The notes under the pieces were generated by a model, which was not told the DNA's origin, made no database searches, and was given only the letters and a program-made list of their open reading frames with translations. This document shows, one piece after another, positions 1-8,253 of a stretch of DNA of 33,608 nt. Within the stretch, counting starts at the first letter, position 1. Each line of letters opens with the position of its first letter. The stretch is from Halolamina rubra (lineage in GTDB: Archaea; Halobacteriota; Halobacteria; Halobacteriales; Haloferacaceae). The stretch lies in NCBI RefSeq assembly GCF_000739555.1, contig NZ_BBJN01000049.1:1-33608 (forward strand), given 5' to 3'. Made by a program: the position numbers and the translations under genes.

Positions 1-110
1 GAGTGGTGAGGTAACACCCGTACCCATCCCGAACACGGAAGTTAAGCTCACCTACGTGTGAGCGAGTACTGGCGTGGGCGACCCGCTGGAAAAGTTCACT
101 CGCCGTCTCT
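1..110 (+). rRNA. rrf: 5S ribosomal RNA, 5' end missing
   Basis: The sequence carries the conserved archaeal 5S core (CCCGTACCCATCCCGAACACG at 18-37 region, then GAAGTTAAG, and the GAGTACTGG loop E/helix IV stretch). The window starts roughly 12-15 nucleotides inside the gene, so the 5' strand of helix I is absent; the 3' boundary (about 105-112) is therefore approximate. It should be the last gene of a 16S-23S-5S operon lying to the left. The tRNA-Cys that often follows 5S in haloarchaea is not present here. Confidence 0.93.
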
Positions 111-135
111 CTCATTCATTGCGGTCATTCAGTGT

Positions 136-163
136 CGACGAGCGGGTCGCTTCCCGTTCGTCG
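136..163 (+). terminator. Hairpin after 5S rRNA, possible terminator or processing site
   Basis: An 11-bp inverted repeat (136-146 with 153-163, one G-T wobble, six-base loop) lies about 25 bases after the 5S gene and before the next promoter. Position fits termination or processing of the rRNA transcript. There is no long T-run after it, so the function is inferred from place and structure only. Confidence 0.4.
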
Positions 164-258
164 GTGCACCACAGTTTCGAGTCGACGAGCGGCTAGTATT
201 TCGCTCGTGGAGCGCCGATTTCGACGCGTCGCGGGGATGTGCTATCTACCGCGACCCG

Positions 259-268
259 TATTTTTATA
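259..268 (+). promoter_or_regulatory. TATA box for the gene at 295
   Basis: The A/T stretch TATTTTTATA stands out in this GC-rich DNA. It is centred about 31 bases before ATG 295, the normal spacing for a leaderless haloarchaeal transcript, and it decides the start: the longer open frame beginning at 58 would run through the 5S gene and this promoter. Confidence 0.75.
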
Positions 269-294
269 CCCGATCAGTCGTTGTAATCGACACG

Positions 295-1131
295 ATGCCC
301 GACGACGCTTCGGACGTACTCAGCTTCGGCGTCGAGCGGGCGATGCGCACCCTCCGCGAGCGTGCGGGCGGGCAGAACGTCCTCGCAGTACTCACCGACT
401 CGACGGCCGACGAGTGGCATCGCCGCTGGGAGCGGTCCGGCGGCGACGCCGAACAGATCGGGCTGATCGAGTGTTTCGACCTCGCGCGTGGGGCGGCGGC
501 CGCACAGACGACCGTCGTCTCCGACGACCTCGCCGTCGCGACGATCGAGCGGCCGATCGACGGCGACGGGCTCCGGTCGCTGCTCGAGCGGTTCCTCGAC
601 GGCTGGGCGGAGAGCCCGCGCGGCACGATCGTCTACCTCGAATCGCTCGCCGACCTCAGCGCGGACACCGACCGGGAGACCGTCGACGACCTCCTCGGCT
701 CGCTCGGCGACCGCACCGATCGGGGCGCCGTGGTCGCGACGGGGGCCGACTGCGCTGCACGCGACATCGCCGCCTTCGGCGACACCCTGGGCGAAACCGT
801 CGGGGAGCCGCCGTTGGACACCGACGCGCCGGTCGCGGTCCGTCGCCTCAGAACGACCGACCCGACGACGTTCGGCTACTTCCGCAGCTACTGGCGCGAG
901 GCGATCGAGATCCTCGACCGGACCGACCGCTCGTACGTCCAGGCGGGACAGCTCGCCGACGAGACCGAGCTCTCGGCGCGGATGCTGGGGGCGACGCTGT
1001 CGGCACTCGCGCGACTCGACGCGCTCGCGCTCCGGGCGGACACCAACGGCCCGAACCGGTACGACTGCCGGAACTACGACGCCGAACGCGCCGCGGAGCT
1101 GGGGCTCGCGGTCGAGTCGCTCCCCGAGTAG
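295..1131 (+). CDS. Haloarchaeal regulator-like protein, degenerate RecA/KaiC-type fold
   Basis: A 278-residue acidic, soluble protein without signal peptide or membrane segment. The first two thirds look like an alternating alpha/beta domain (strands around NVLAVLTDS, IGLIECFDL, GTIVYLESL) resembling the haloarchaeal family of KaiC/RecA-like proteins that have lost the P-loop; no Walker A motif is visible. The last about 75 residues (from FGYFRSYWREAIEIL) read as a helical, winged-helix-like segment, which would suit a regulator. The start at 295 is fixed by the TATA box 27-31 bases upstream. The gene ends directly against the convergent small gene on the other strand. Family assignment is from memory of the pattern; function is unknown. 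Confidence 0.75.
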   Translation: MPDDASDVLSFGVERAMRTLRERAGGQNVLAVLTDSTADEWHRRWERSGGDAEQIGLIECFDLARGAAAAQTTVVSDDLAVATIERPIDGDGLRSLLERFLDGWAESPRGTIVYLESLADLSADTDRETVDDLLGSLGDRTDRGAVVATGADCAARDIAAFGDTLGETVGEPPLDTDAPVAVRRLRTTDPTTFGYFRSYWREAIEILDRTDRSYVQAGQLADETELSARMLGATLSALARLDALALRADTNGPNRYDCRNYDAERAAELGLAVESLPE

Positions 1132-1410
1132 CTACGGCGCCGTCAGCGAGCTGTCGACCACGGTGCCGTCCGGTCGGAGCGTCACCGTCCCGAGCATCGC
1201 CGTCTCCCCCGGTTCAGTCGACGCCGCCACCGCCCGGAGCGTCTCCTCGCGGTCGAGCCGCTCCCAGAGCAGCTCCTCGACCATCCCCTGGAACGACTCG
1301 GGGTCGGTCCAGCCCGAGTCGATCTCCGAGGGGACGCGGACGACGACGCGCAGCTCCGCCTCCGTCACCCCGATCCCCACGCCGAACGTGTCGCCCCCCT
1401 CGTCGCTCAT
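1132..1410 (-). CDS. Small conserved-looking haloarchaeal protein, function unknown
   Basis: A 92-residue acidic protein (MSDEGGDTFGVGIG...). It has a beta-strand-rich start (GVGIGVTEAELRVVVRVPSE), a helical middle (SFQGMVEELLWERLDREETLRAVAAS) and a last beta hairpin (AMLGTVTLRPDGTVVDSS). No motif lets me assign a function. The longer reverse frame reaching 2685 is only the antisense of the GTPase gene, so I use ATG 1410. Its stop codon abuts that of the gene at 295 (shared TAGCTA), and it is divergent from the GTPase gene with 117 bases between them. Confidence 0.7.
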   Translation of the reverse strand: MSDEGGDTFGVGIGVTEAELRVVVRVPSEIDSGWTDPESFQGMVEELLWERLDREETLRAVAASTEPGETAMLGTVTLRPDGTVVDSSLTAP

Positions 1411-1527
1411 ACCGCTCTCTCGGTGGCCCGCGGGCAAATTCCCTCCGGATCGTCCGTGTGTGAGGTTCTCAGCCGGAGACGCTCCCGATGGGGGCGCTTT
1501 TGTCCGGCAGCGACGTCGTCGTTTCCA

Positions 1528-2718
1528 ATGAGCTATCGCATCGGCCTCGTCGGCAAGCCCTCCGTGGGGAAGTCGACGCTGTTCAACGCGGCGACGATGA
1601 ACGACGTGCCCGAGGGCGCGTACCCGTTCACCACGATCGACCCCAGCGTCGGCGAGGCGTACGTGCGGGTCGACTGTGCGGCCCCGGAGTTCGACGAGAC
1701 GTGCACGCCGAGCGTCGGCTACTGCGACGACGGCACCCGGTTCGTCCCGGTGAAGCTCGTCGACGTGGCTGGCCTCATTCCCGGCGCCCACGAGGGGAAG
1801 GGGCTGGGCAACCAGTTCCTCGCCGACCTCAACGAGACGGACGTGCTGGTCCACGTCGTCGACTTCTCGGGGGAGACCGACATCGAGGGGGAGGCGACCG
1901 AGGACCACGACCCCCGGGAGGACATCGCGTTCCTCGAGAACGAGATCGACATGTGGTATCTCGACGTGCTGGAGAAGGGGATCGAGCGCCACCTCTCGGG
2001 CTACCACGGCGGCGAGGGCGACGTGGAGGAGGCGCTCGGCGAGCAGATGGACGCCTTCGGCATCGTCGCCGACGAGATCAAGCAGGTGATCCTCGGGCAG
2101 GGGATCGGCTTCGACCCCGAGGCCTGGGACGACGACGAGCGCGAGGCGCTGGCCCGCGAGATCCGCAAGCGCACCAAACCGATCGTCATCGCGGCGAACA
2201 AGATGGACACGCCCGCGGCACAGGAGAACTGGGCAGCGATCACCGACGAGGAGCAGTACGACCACCTCGACTTCGTCCCCGTGAGCGCCCACGCCGAGAA
2301 GTCGCTCAAGGGGGCCAGCGAGGCGGGCGTCGTCGACTACACGCCCGGCGACGACGGGTTCGAGATCGTCGGCGACGTGAGCGCCGAGCAGGAGCAGGGG
2401 CTCGAACAGATCCGCGAGTTCGTCGCCGCCTACGGCGGCACCGGCGTCCAGGCCACCCTCGAGACCGCGCTGTTCGACACGCTCGGCTGCATGGGCGTGT
2501 TCCCCGGCAGCGCCAACGGCTCGAAAGACGAGAAGGGGGTGTTCCGGGACTGCTTCATCCTCCCCGCCGACGGCACCGTGGAGGACTTCGCGTACACGAT
2601 CCACTCCGACGTGGGCGACGGGCTGCTCCACGGGATCGACTGCCGCTCGGGGCGACAGGTCGGCGCCGACCACGAGCTCGGCCACCGCGACGTGATCGAG
2701 ATCGTCACCACCGGCTGA
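1528..2718 (+). CDS. ychF: OBG-family GTPase, YchF-like with C-terminal TGS domain
   Basis: A 396-residue protein of the archaeal branch of the OBG/YchF P-loop GTPases, thought to act with ribosomes. Visible motifs: G1 P-loop GKPSVGKST (9-17), switch II/G3 DVAGLIPGAHEGKG (79-92), a G4 motif NKMD (224-227), with a helical insert between (about 135-215), and a C-terminal TGS domain (about 318-396) containing ILPADGTVEDFAYTIHSD. In true bacterial YchF the G4 motif is changed (NxxE) and ATP is preferred; here NKMD is canonical, so GTP is expected. The ATG at 1528 gives the P-loop at its normal distance from the N-terminus. The SAMP-like gene follows after 38 bases on the same strand. Confidence 0.93.
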   Translation: MSYRIGLVGKPSVGKSTLFNAATMNDVPEGAYPFTTIDPSVGEAYVRVDCAAPEFDETCTPSVGYCDDGTRFVPVKLVDVAGLIPGAHEGKGLGNQFLADLNETDVLVHVVDFSGETDIEGEATEDHDPREDIAFLENEIDMWYLDVLEKGIERHLSGYHGGEGDVEEALGEQMDAFGIVADEIKQVILGQGIGFDPEAWDDDEREALAREIRKRTKPIVIAANKMDTPAAQENWAAITDEEQYDHLDFVPVSAHAEKSLKGASEAGVVDYTPGDDGFEIVGDVSAEQEQGLEQIREFVAAYGGTGVQATLETALFDTLGCMGVFPGSANGSKDEKGVFRDCFILPADGTVEDFAYTIHSDVGDGLLHGIDCRSGRQVGADHELGHRDVIEIVTTG

Positions 2719-2756
2719 CCGCTGGCTACTTCTCTCCCGCGACGCTACGCCCGGGC

Positions 2757-3041
2757 GTGCAAGTCGACTGCAAGCTGTTCGGGCCGTTCCGCGACGACGC
2801 CGGCGTCGAGGACGTGGGCGGCGAGTACGACGCCGGCACGACCGTGGGGGAGATCCTGCGGGAGCTGGAGGCCGAGTACCCGTCTCTCGACGGCCAGCTC
2901 GTCGACGAGAGCGCCGACACCACCGCGGGATCGACGGTCGTGACGATCAACGAGAAGAACGTGAAACACCTCGACGGGCTCGGAACGAAGCTCGAGGACG
3001 ACGACGTGGTCCGGATCGTGCCGTCGGTGTACGGCGGGTAA
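2757..3041 (+). CDS. MoaD/ThiS-fold ubiquitin-like protein (SAMP type), GTG start
   Basis: A 94-residue beta-grasp protein (strand VQVDCKLFGPFRDDAG, then TTVGEILRELEAEYPSLDGQL, TVVTINEKNVKHLDGLGTKLEDDDVVRIVPSVYGG) ending in the diglycine typical of MoaD and the haloarchaeal small archaeal modifier proteins. The C-terminal glycine is adenylated by an E1-like enzyme (UbaA in Haloferax) and then carries sulfur for molybdopterin or tRNA thiolation, or is conjugated to lysines. No ATG is available in frame; GTG 2757 gives the correct length and N-terminal strand. It ends 30 bases from the convergent aldehyde oxidoreductase, a pyranopterin enzyme, which favours a MoaD-type sulfur-carrier role. Similarity is closest in my memory to the SAMP3/SAMP1 type, not checked. 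Confidence 0.87.
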   Translation: MQVDCKLFGPFRDDAGVEDVGGEYDAGTTVGEILRELEAEYPSLDGQLVDESADTTAGSTVVTINEKNVKHLDGLGTKLEDDDVVRIVPSVYGG

Positions 3042-3071
3042 GTCGGAGCCGCCGCGTCGACGGCGTCCCGC

Positions 3072-4757
3072 TCAGTCGTCGGCGCTCGCGGGCGCGACCG
3101 AGTCGACGCTCGCGTCGGGAACGGTGCCGTCGTCGTTCCAGCCGCGGGCCTCGTAGTACTCCTGGACCGCCGCCTCGAGGTCCGGAATGTCGTACGGGAG
3201 GTCGTCGTCGCCCACGTCCTTCCCGCGCTTGTTGTTGAAGTGGCGCTCGCGCTCGACGGTCCGGGCGCCGACGTCCTGCAGCTCCTCGTAGCCGGCGTCG
3301 AACAGCACCTCGAGCCGCTCGTCGGTGAGGTAGTCGCCGCCGAAGGCGCAGACGACGCCCGAGTCGCGGACGACGTTGTGGTTTTCCAGCCCGACGAGCG
3401 TCTCGGCTTTGCCCAGCGTCCCCTCGGGGTCGACCTCGCCGGAGTACTCCAGGCCGAGCATCCCGCCGTACATGTGGTCGGCGCCGCGGTTCGCGACCGC
3501 GTAGGAGAGCCCCTGCCCGTGGAGCGTGCGGCCGTCGTGGGCGGCGAACTCCATCCCCTTCACCGTGTAGTTGTCGACGCCGAGCTCCTCGTGGGCGCGG
3601 GCGGTCCCCTCCGCGAGCGTGTCGCCGACCCCCTCGCAGTAAGCGATTTTCTCGAGCGTCTCGTGGACCAGCTCCGCGTCGCCGAAGGCGTCCTCGCTCT
3701 TGAGGTAGGCCGCGACCGTGACGCCGGCGGAGATGGTGTCCATCCCGAGCTCGTCACAGAGCTCGTTCGAGATCATCACGTCGACGATGTCGTCGACGCC
3801 CTGGCAGGTGCCGAAGGAGTACACCGTCTCGAACTCCGGCCCCTCGGTCTCGACGCCGCGCTCCTCGTCCTTCGTGGGGAGCTTGCAGGCGTAGGCACAC
3901 TGCGAGCAGGCGCCCTTCTTGTACTTCTTCTCCTCGACGGCGTCGCCGCCGATGTTCGCGATGCTCTCGAACTGGTAGTCGTCGAAGTACCGCGTCGGGA
4001 TCGAGAAGTTGTCGTTGATGAACTCGGTGTTGCCCGTCGTCCCCTGTCGGCGCATCAGGTCGTCGCTGGTCGCGGCCTCGCGGTGCACGTCCGAGGACGG
4101 CGGGTCGGCGATCTCGATCTCGGGCGCGGAGTCGCCCTCGAAGGTGACGCATTTGACGTTCTTGCTCCCGAGGATGGCGCCGATGCCGCCGCGGCCGAAC
4201 GCCCGGGAGTCGAACGTCATCACCGACGCGAAGCGGACGAGGTTCTCGCCCGCGGGGCCGATGGTGATGCAGTTCTCCGGCCCGAGATCGTGGTGGCTCT
4301 CCATGTACGCGGAGACCCGGCTCGTCTCGGCGCCCTCGAGTTCGGGTACCTCCTCGAACTCGACTTCGGGGCCGTCCTCGCCGTCGGTGACGTGGATCGC
4401 GAGCAGCTCGTCGCTCTCGCCGACGAGTTCGAGCACCGAGAGCCCCGCGCCGGCGAAGTTCCGGGAGAGGTAGCCTCCGGCGTTCGTGGAGACGAGCCCG
4501 TCGGTCAGCGGCGAGAGGCCGGTCATGTTCATCCGGCCGGTGAACGACATCTGGCTCATCTGCATCGGCCCCGTCGAGAGGTAGGCGCGGTTCTCCGGGC
4601 CGAACGGGTCGGCGTCGAACGGGATGCGGTCGTGAGCTAATGCGGTCGCCGTCGCGCGGCCGCCGATGGTGCGCTCGAGCACGTCGTCGATGTCGACGGC
4701 GTCGGCGCGGCGGTCGCCGACGTCGACGGTGAGCATCGGTCCCTCTGCGTGAAGCAT
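3072..4757 (-). CDS. aor: Aldehyde ferredoxin oxidoreductase family tungsten enzyme
   Basis: A 561-residue member of the AOR family, enzymes that oxidise aldehydes to acids with ferredoxin as acceptor, using a tungsten (or Mo) bis-pyranopterin and one [4Fe-4S] cluster. Cluster ligands are C284, C287, C291 (CSQCAYAC) and the distal C470 (SGVVCAFGG). Other family marks: GRGGIGAILGSKNVK (189-202), EGPEFET (305-311), DELGMD (335-340) and RGADHM (424-429). Somewhat shorter than the about 605 residues of hyperthermophile AOR, mainly by reduced loops. The start at 4757 is supported by a TATA-like box 28 bases upstream; a second ATG lies seven codons later. Convergent with the MoaD-like gene; substrate cannot be told from sequence. 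Confidence 0.92.
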   Translation of the reverse strand: MLHAEGPMLTVDVGDRRADAVDIDDVLERTIGGRATATALAHDRIPFDADPFGPENRAYLSTGPMQMSQMSFTGRMNMTGLSPLTDGLVSTNAGGYLSRNFAGAGLSVLELVGESDELLAIHVTDGEDGPEVEFEEVPELEGAETSRVSAYMESHHDLGPENCITIGPAGENLVRFASVMTFDSRAFGRGGIGAILGSKNVKCVTFEGDSAPEIEIADPPSSDVHREAATSDDLMRRQGTTGNTEFINDNFSIPTRYFDDYQFESIANIGGDAVEEKKYKKGACSQCAYACKLPTKDEERGVETEGPEFETVYSFGTCQGVDDIVDVMISNELCDELGMDTISAGVTVAAYLKSEDAFGDAELVHETLEKIAYCEGVGDTLAEGTARAHEELGVDNYTVKGMEFAAHDGRTLHGQGLSYAVANRGADHMYGGMLGLEYSGEVDPEGTLGKAETLVGLENHNVVRDSGVVCAFGGDYLTDERLEVLFDAGYEELQDVGARTVERERHFNNKRGKDVGDDDLPYDIPDLEAAVQEYYEARGWNDDGTVPDASVDSVAPASADD

Positions 4758-4780
4758 ACACAGACCGTGTGGTTGCCGGA

Positions 4781-4790
4781 CCTTATTCCT
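4781..4790 (-). promoter_or_regulatory. TATA-like box for the aldehyde oxidoreductase gene
   Basis: On the reverse strand AGGAATAAGG is centred about 28 bases before ATG 4757, the spacing of a leaderless promoter; it supports the upstream of the two possible start codons. Confidence 0.55.
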
Positions 4791-4832
4791 GTCTCTCGGC
4801 GACCCCGGTCAGGACGCTCCCGGCGGCCCGGA

Positions 4833-4870
4833 TCGGGACCGCGTCGGGGACCCCGCTCGGGACCGCGTCG
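4833..4870 (+). repeat. Short direct repeat in the aor-coxB intergenic region
   Basis: The 14-mer TCGGGACCGCGTCG occurs at 4833-4846 and again at 4857-4870, a 24-base period, in an otherwise unremarkable 231-base divergent intergenic region. It may be a paired protein-binding site or simply GC-rich sequence. Confidence 0.5.
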
Positions 4871-4943
4871 ACGACGCCTCGATTCGCCCGACTGGTCGGC
4901 GGGCTGTCGTCTTCCTCGCTCGCGCGCGCGTGAGCGTTCGAAA

Positions 4944-4952
4944 CCACTAAGG
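4944..4952 (+). promoter_or_regulatory. Candidate promoter of the terminal oxidase operon
   Basis: CCACTAAGG preceded by CGAAA (a possible BRE) lies about 40 bases before the coxB ATG at 4989. If it is the TATA box, transcription would start near 4973, giving a leader of about 16 nucleotides. This is the best A/T-containing candidate in the region but weaker than other promoters in the window. Confidence 0.35.
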
Positions 4953-4988
4953 TCGGAGCGAAGCGAGTACCGTGTATCAAGGCCGCCG

Positions 4989-5729
4989 ATGATACCTGAT
5001 TCCACAGCCGCATCCGTGCTCCAGAGCGGGCTCGTTCCCCAAGGCACACGGGTGCAAGTGTTCAGCGAGATCTACTGGGTGTTCCTCGGGCTCGGAACCC
5101 TAGTGGGAGCCGTCGTGATCGGCTACATGTTGTACAATGCGTACAAATACAGCTACCAGGGCGGCGTCGACGAGGAGGACCGCCCGAAGCTCGGCGAGGT
5201 CCCGACCGGCGGGGGGAAAGGCAAGAAGCTGTTCCTCTCGCTGGGGCTGAGCGCGATCATCGTCATCTCGCTCATCGCGTGGACCTACGGCACGCTGCTG
5301 TTCGTCGAGGGGCAGACCGGCGAGCAGGGCGTCGACGTCGAGGTCGAGGGGTACCAGTTCGGCTGGAACTTCAACTACCTCGACGACGGCGAGTACACGG
5401 GGGTGAACACGACGAACACGCTCCGTGTCCCCGTGGACACGCAGGTGAACTTGTACGTGACCTCCGCGGACGTGTTCCACAACTTCGGGATCCCCGAACT
5501 CCGGGTGAAGACGGACGCGATCCCGGGTGAGACCACCGAGACGTGGTTCGAGGCGTCCAGCACGGGGAACTACACGGCCCACTGCTACGAGCTGTGTGGC
5601 CAGGGCCACTCCTACATGGACGCGGAGATCATCGTGATGGAGGAGGAGGAGTACCAGGACTGGTACGACTCCCAGAACGCGTCCGCGAACAACGAGTCCG
5701 CCGCCAGCGTCGCGGCGGCGGGGGTGTAA
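4989..5729 (+). CDS. coxB: Haem-copper oxidase subunit II (CuA)
   Basis: A 246-residue subunit II of an aa3-type terminal oxidase. Two N-terminal membrane helices (about 26-50 and 81-106) are followed by an extracytoplasmic cupredoxin domain. The binuclear CuA site is complete: H164 in DVFHNFGIPE, and C199, E201, C203, H207 and M210 in CYELCGQGHSYM. The aromatic GYQFGWNFNY stretch (121-130) is the usual electron-entry region. The donor in haloarchaea is probably a blue copper halocyanin, not a cytochrome c; no haem c motif is fused here. The ATG at 4989 avoids an unlikely arginine-rich extension. The subunit I gene begins three bases after the stop, so the two are surely co-transcribed. Confidence 0.95.
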   Translation: MIPDSTAASVLQSGLVPQGTRVQVFSEIYWVFLGLGTLVGAVVIGYMLYNAYKYSYQGGVDEEDRPKLGEVPTGGGKGKKLFLSLGLSAIIVISLIAWTYGTLLFVEGQTGEQGVDVEVEGYQFGWNFNYLDDGEYTGVNTTNTLRVPVDTQVNLYVTSADVFHNFGIPELRVKTDAIPGETTETWFEASSTGNYTAHCYELCGQGHSYMDAEIIVMEEEEYQDWYDSQNASANNESAASVAAAGV

Positions 5730-5732
5730 CGC

Positions 5733-8249
5733 ATGACTGACGACAACCAACCACGAACCGACGGCGGTACGGCGACGGCACTGCCGGGTGACAGCCACGA
5801 CGACGACCACCTCCCGCCACGGTGGTCGCTGAAGCGCTGGCTCGTCACGACCAACCACAAGGACGTCGGGCTGCTCTACCTCGCGACGGCGATGTTCTTC
5901 CTCGTCTTCGGCGGGGTGCTGGCGCTGCTGATCCGCGCCCAGATGTGGAGCCCGCGCGCGCCGGGGACGGGCGTCCTCTCCGCGATGGCGTACAACCAGG
6001 CCGTCTCGCTGCACGGCCTGATCATGGTGTTCTGGTTCATCTCGCCGTTCGCAACCGGGTTCGCCAACTACATCGTCCCGCTCCAGATCGGCGCCGAGGA
6101 CCTGGCGTTCCCGCGGCTGAACGCCCTCTCCTACTGGCTCTACCTCGCCTCGGGGATCCTGGTGTTCGCGTCGTTCTTCCAGGGCGCCTCCTACGCGGGG
6201 GGCTGGACGCTGTACGCCCCGCTGAACATCCCGGCGTTCATGCCGAGCATCGGCGCGACGACGACGGTGTTCGGGATCGTCGTGTTCTGTGCCTCGGTCA
6301 CCGTCGGTGGGGTGAACTTCATCACGACCATCCACCGCATGCGTGCGCCCGGGCTGACGATGCGCTCGCTGCCGCTGTTCACCTGGTCGTGGCTGCTGAC
6401 CGTCTGGATGATGCTGCTCGCCTTCGCGGCGCTGCTGGCGGCAGTGATGATCCTGCTCTCTGACCGCATGCTCGGGACGACGTACTTCGCCGCGACGACC
6501 GCGGGCGGGTCGGTGCTGTGGACCCACCTGTTCTGGTTCTTCGGCCACCCCGAGGTGTACATCGTGTTCTTCCCCGCGCTGGGCGCGATGGCGGAGATCT
6601 TCCAGACGTTCTCGGGCAACCGGATCGTCGGCCGCAAGTGGTTCATCGTCTCGATGGTGCTGGTGGCGCTCCAGTCGTTCATCGTCTGGATGCACCACAT
6701 GTTCCTCACCTCGATCAACCTCGAGGTGAAGACGCTGTTCATGGCGACCACCATCGGGATTTCGCTGCCGTTCGACCTGATGGTGTTCGCGCTGATCTAC
6801 ACCCTGATCAAGGGACGGATCAGGTGGGACACGCCGATGCTGTACGCCTTCGGCGCGCTCGTGCTGTTCATCGTCGGCGGCATCACCGGCGTGTTCCTCG
6901 GCGCGGTCGTGCTCGACTACGAGTTCCGCGGCACCTACTGGGTCGTCGCCCACTTCCACTACGTGATGGTCTCGGGGGTGACGGGCCTGATCGCGGGGCT
7001 GTTCTACTGGTTCCCGAAGATGACCGGGAAGACGTACGACGAGTTCCTCGGGAAGCTGAGCTTCGCGGTGTACTTCACCGGGTTCAACCTGCTGTACTTC
7101 CCGCTGTTCCTCGCGTGGGGGACCCCGCGGCGCGTGTTCGCCTACCGGCCGGAGTACGTCGGCTGGCACCGGCTCGCCTCCGTGGGCGCGGTGATCCTCG
7201 GGATCGCGTTCCTGCTGATCATCTACAACCTCGCCAAGAGCATCGTCGCCGGCGACGACGCCGCGGCGAACCCCTGGCCGTACTCGACGACCGCCGAGTG
7301 GGCGGTCGCCTCGCCGCCGCCGATCGAGAACTTCCCCGGGAAACCCAGCTACGCGAGCGGTAACCTGGAGTTCCTGGACGACGGCGCGACCGGCGCCGCG
7401 GCCGCCGACGGCGGCACGGCCGCCACGGACGGCGGCCACGCGGCGCTCGAGTCGGGCCACGGCGACGACCACCACGTCGACCACGCGAGCCTTTGGCCCG
7501 CAGCGATCGGCCTGTTCACCGTCGTGACCGCCATCGGTCTCTCGGGGCTGCAGGTCGGGAGCTACCCGGAGGGCCTCGAAGGGCTGTTCTACCAGGGCAC
7601 CTCGGTGCTGGGCGTGCTCGGCCTGCTCGGCTCCATCACGGCGATGGGGTACGAGAACTTCACCGCCCACGAGGGCGGCCTCGGCGAAGCGTGGCCGTTC
7701 GAGGGCGTCGAGAACACGAAGCTGGGGATGTGGGTGTTCCTCGCCTCCGACGTGGTGCTGTTCGGCGGGTTCATCGGCGCCGCCATCTTCCTCCGTATCG
7801 CCTACGGGTGGGAAGCGTGGCACCCGATCCCGCACAACCCGATCCCCGGGTTGGTCAACACGTACCTGCTGCTGACCAGCTCGTTCACGGTGATCCTCGC
7901 GCTGGTGGCCGCCCAGAAGCGCAGCCGGAAGGGCGTCGTCGCCAGCCTCACCCTGACGTTCCTGCTCGGGCTCGGCTTCCTCGCCAACAAGGCGATCGAG
8001 TGGGTCGTCCTGTTCAGCGAGGGCACCGGGCTGGACGCCAGCGTGCGTGCCTCGACGTACTACCTCACCACGGGACTGCACATGGGCCACGTGATCGCGG
8101 GGCTGCTGATCACGGCCTACCTGATCTGGCGGGCCTGGAACGGCGCGTACACGGACGGGAACGACGAGACGCTCGAGTACTTCGGCCTGTACTGGCACTT
8201 CGTCGACATCGTGTGGCTGTTCCTGTTCCCGCTGTTCTACATCGTCTAG
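5733..8249 (+). CDS. coxAC: Haem-copper oxidase subunit I+III fusion
   Basis: An 838-residue fusion of the catalytic subunit I (about 30-505) with subunit III (about 587-838). Catalytic ligands are all present: low-spin haem histidines H94 and H409, high-spin haem H407 (HFHYVM), CuB ligands H272, H321 and H322, with the cross-linked tyrosine Y276 in GHPEVY. E274 and D123 (GAEDLAFPR) match the D-channel of A-type oxidases, so proton pumping is expected. The join (about 550-585) is an Ala/Gly/Asp stretch followed by the histidine-rich GHGDDHHVDH. Subunit III contains about seven membrane helices and the conserved acidic/His features (TKLGMWVFLASDVVLFGGF, HMGHVIAG, YWHFVDIVWLFLF). I/III fusions are known in other prokaryotic oxidases. 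Four bases separate it from the next gene. Confidence 0.95.
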   Translation: MTDDNQPRTDGGTATALPGDSHDDDHLPPRWSLKRWLVTTNHKDVGLLYLATAMFFLVFGGVLALLIRAQMWSPRAPGTGVLSAMAYNQAVSLHGLIMVFWFISPFATGFANYIVPLQIGAEDLAFPRLNALSYWLYLASGILVFASFFQGASYAGGWTLYAPLNIPAFMPSIGATTTVFGIVVFCASVTVGGVNFITTIHRMRAPGLTMRSLPLFTWSWLLTVWMMLLAFAALLAAVMILLSDRMLGTTYFAATTAGGSVLWTHLFWFFGHPEVYIVFFPALGAMAEIFQTFSGNRIVGRKWFIVSMVLVALQSFIVWMHHMFLTSINLEVKTLFMATTIGISLPFDLMVFALIYTLIKGRIRWDTPMLYAFGALVLFIVGGITGVFLGAVVLDYEFRGTYWVVAHFHYVMVSGVTGLIAGLFYWFPKMTGKTYDEFLGKLSFAVYFTGFNLLYFPLFLAWGTPRRVFAYRPEYVGWHRLASVGAVILGIAFLLIIYNLAKSIVAGDDAAANPWPYSTTAEWAVASPPPIENFPGKPSYASGNLEFLDDGATGAAAADGGTAATDGGHAALESGHGDDHHVDHASLWPAAIGLFTVVTAIGLSGLQVGSYPEGLEGLFYQGTSVLGVLGLLGSITAMGYENFTAHEGGLGEAWPFEGVENTKLGMWVFLASDVVLFGGFIGAAIFLRIAYGWEAWHPIPHNPIPGLVNTYLLLTSSFTVILALVAAQKRSRKGVVASLTLTFLLGLGFLANKAIEWVVLFSEGTGLDASVRASTYYLTTGLHMGHVIAGLLITAYLIWRAWNGAYTDGNDETLEYFGLYWHFVDIVWLFLFPLFYIV

Positions 8250-8253
8250 ACCA

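Noticed and set aside
111..294. tRNA-Cys downstream of 5S rRNA
   Set aside because: No cloverleaf or T-loop motif (GGTTCGAATCC) occurs between the 5S gene and the next promoter.
5100..8198. A 1032-codon open frame on the reverse strand
   Set aside because: It is antisense to the oxidase genes, rich in Arg/Glu/His/Gln repeats from GC-rich codon periodicity, with no family resemblance.
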